A stretch of DNA of 14,195 nt. It comes from Acidianus hospitalis. GTDB taxonomy: Archaea > Thermoproteota > Thermoprotei_A > Sulfolobales > Sulfolobaceae. Shown here piece after piece: positions 14,146 through 14,195 of this stretch. A model generated the notes under the pieces. That model ran no database searches and was not told the DNA's origin. It saw nothing but the letters and a program-made list of their open reading frames with translations. Position 1 is the first letter of the stretch. The number at the start of each line of letters is the position of its first letter. The stretch is from the NCBI GenBank assembly GCA_046533895.1, contig JAWDOK010000024.1, forward strand, positions 1-14,195, given 5' to 3'. A program made the translations under genes and the position numbers.

Positions 14146-14195
14146 GTAAATTCCATTCAGGCTTAGAGTATTTTTTCTCATAAAGTTCTTCCGCG
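14117..14195 (-). CDS. C-terminal end of an unrecognised convergent protein (partial)
   Basis: The last 25 codons of a minus-strand frame enter from the right edge and stop at a TAA (14117-14119). The peptide AEELYEKKYSKPEWNLL followed by RLPSSYFE looks like genuine protein: a charged helix followed by a short tail, with an ordinary amino acid mix. It overlaps the permease 3' end tail to tail by 29 bp. A second open minus-strand frame crosses the same bases but reads as Asn/Thr-rich shadow. Too short to assign a family. Confidence 0.4.
   Translation of the reverse strand, partial: AEELYEKKYSKPEWNLLRLPSSYFE
14171..14176 (+). terminator. T6 run downstream of the second APC permease
   Basis: A T6 run lies 25 bases after the stop at 14145 and is the only U-tract candidate for ending this transcript inside the window. 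It falls within the convergent partial gene. Confidence 0.3.

Overview
The window looks like chromosomal DNA of a thermoacidophilic crenarchaeon of the order Sulfolobales. The genus is not determined; Acidianus or Sulfurisphaera would fit. Reasons: an A+T-rich background; most genes have an A/T-rich TATA-like box about 22-33 nt before the start codon, so transcripts are leaderless or nearly so; exported proteins carry many Cys, N-x-S/T sequons and Thr-rich stalks; and the protein families are typical of this order (PaREP1-like start, sugar-type ABC transporter with an N-terminally anchored binding protein, APC amino acid permeases, YVTN-propeller surface protein). Family calls rest on motif recognition only; no searches were run.

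Layout. 1-82 (-): first 27 codons of a probable PaREP1-family protein. 83-396: spacer with a less A+T-rich patch. 397-1190 (-): panB, ketopantoate hydroxymethyltransferase of coenzyme A synthesis, full length (264 codons) only if a one-base -1 shift in an A5 run at 896-900 is bypassed. 1261-1956 (+): a secreted Cys-rich protein with three polyproline runs, not recognised. 1942-5925 (-): an ABC importer operon, binding protein then ATPase then a fused two-domain permease; the permease end overlaps the Cys/Pro-rich gene by 15 bp. 5926-6293: A+T-rich spacer with the operon promoter and a perfect 8-bp inverted repeat. 6294-7811 (-): APC amino acid permease. 7986-10376 (+): large cell-surface protein with a propeller, five tandem 75-residue beta domains, a Thr stalk and a C-terminal membrane anchor. 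10450-11157 (+): unrecognised 235-residue protein that appears to be an internal duplication. 11183-12277 (+): M20-family metallohydrolase. 12313-14145 (+): a second, extended APC permease. 14117-14195 (-): probable 3' end of a convergent gene.

How the genes fit together. The theme is uptake and use of organic nutrients at the cell surface: one sugar-type ABC importer, two amino acid/amine permeases and an intracellular M20 hydrolase that could release amino acids from peptides or N-acyl amino acids. The most useful points for follow-up are the panB frameshift, the secreted Cys/polyproline protein, the fused permease with atypical EAA loops, the repeat-built surface protein, the duplicated orphan protein with paired CC motifs, and the inverted repeat upstream of the ABC operon. 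No tRNA, rRNA, CRISPR array or intact insertion sequence was seen.
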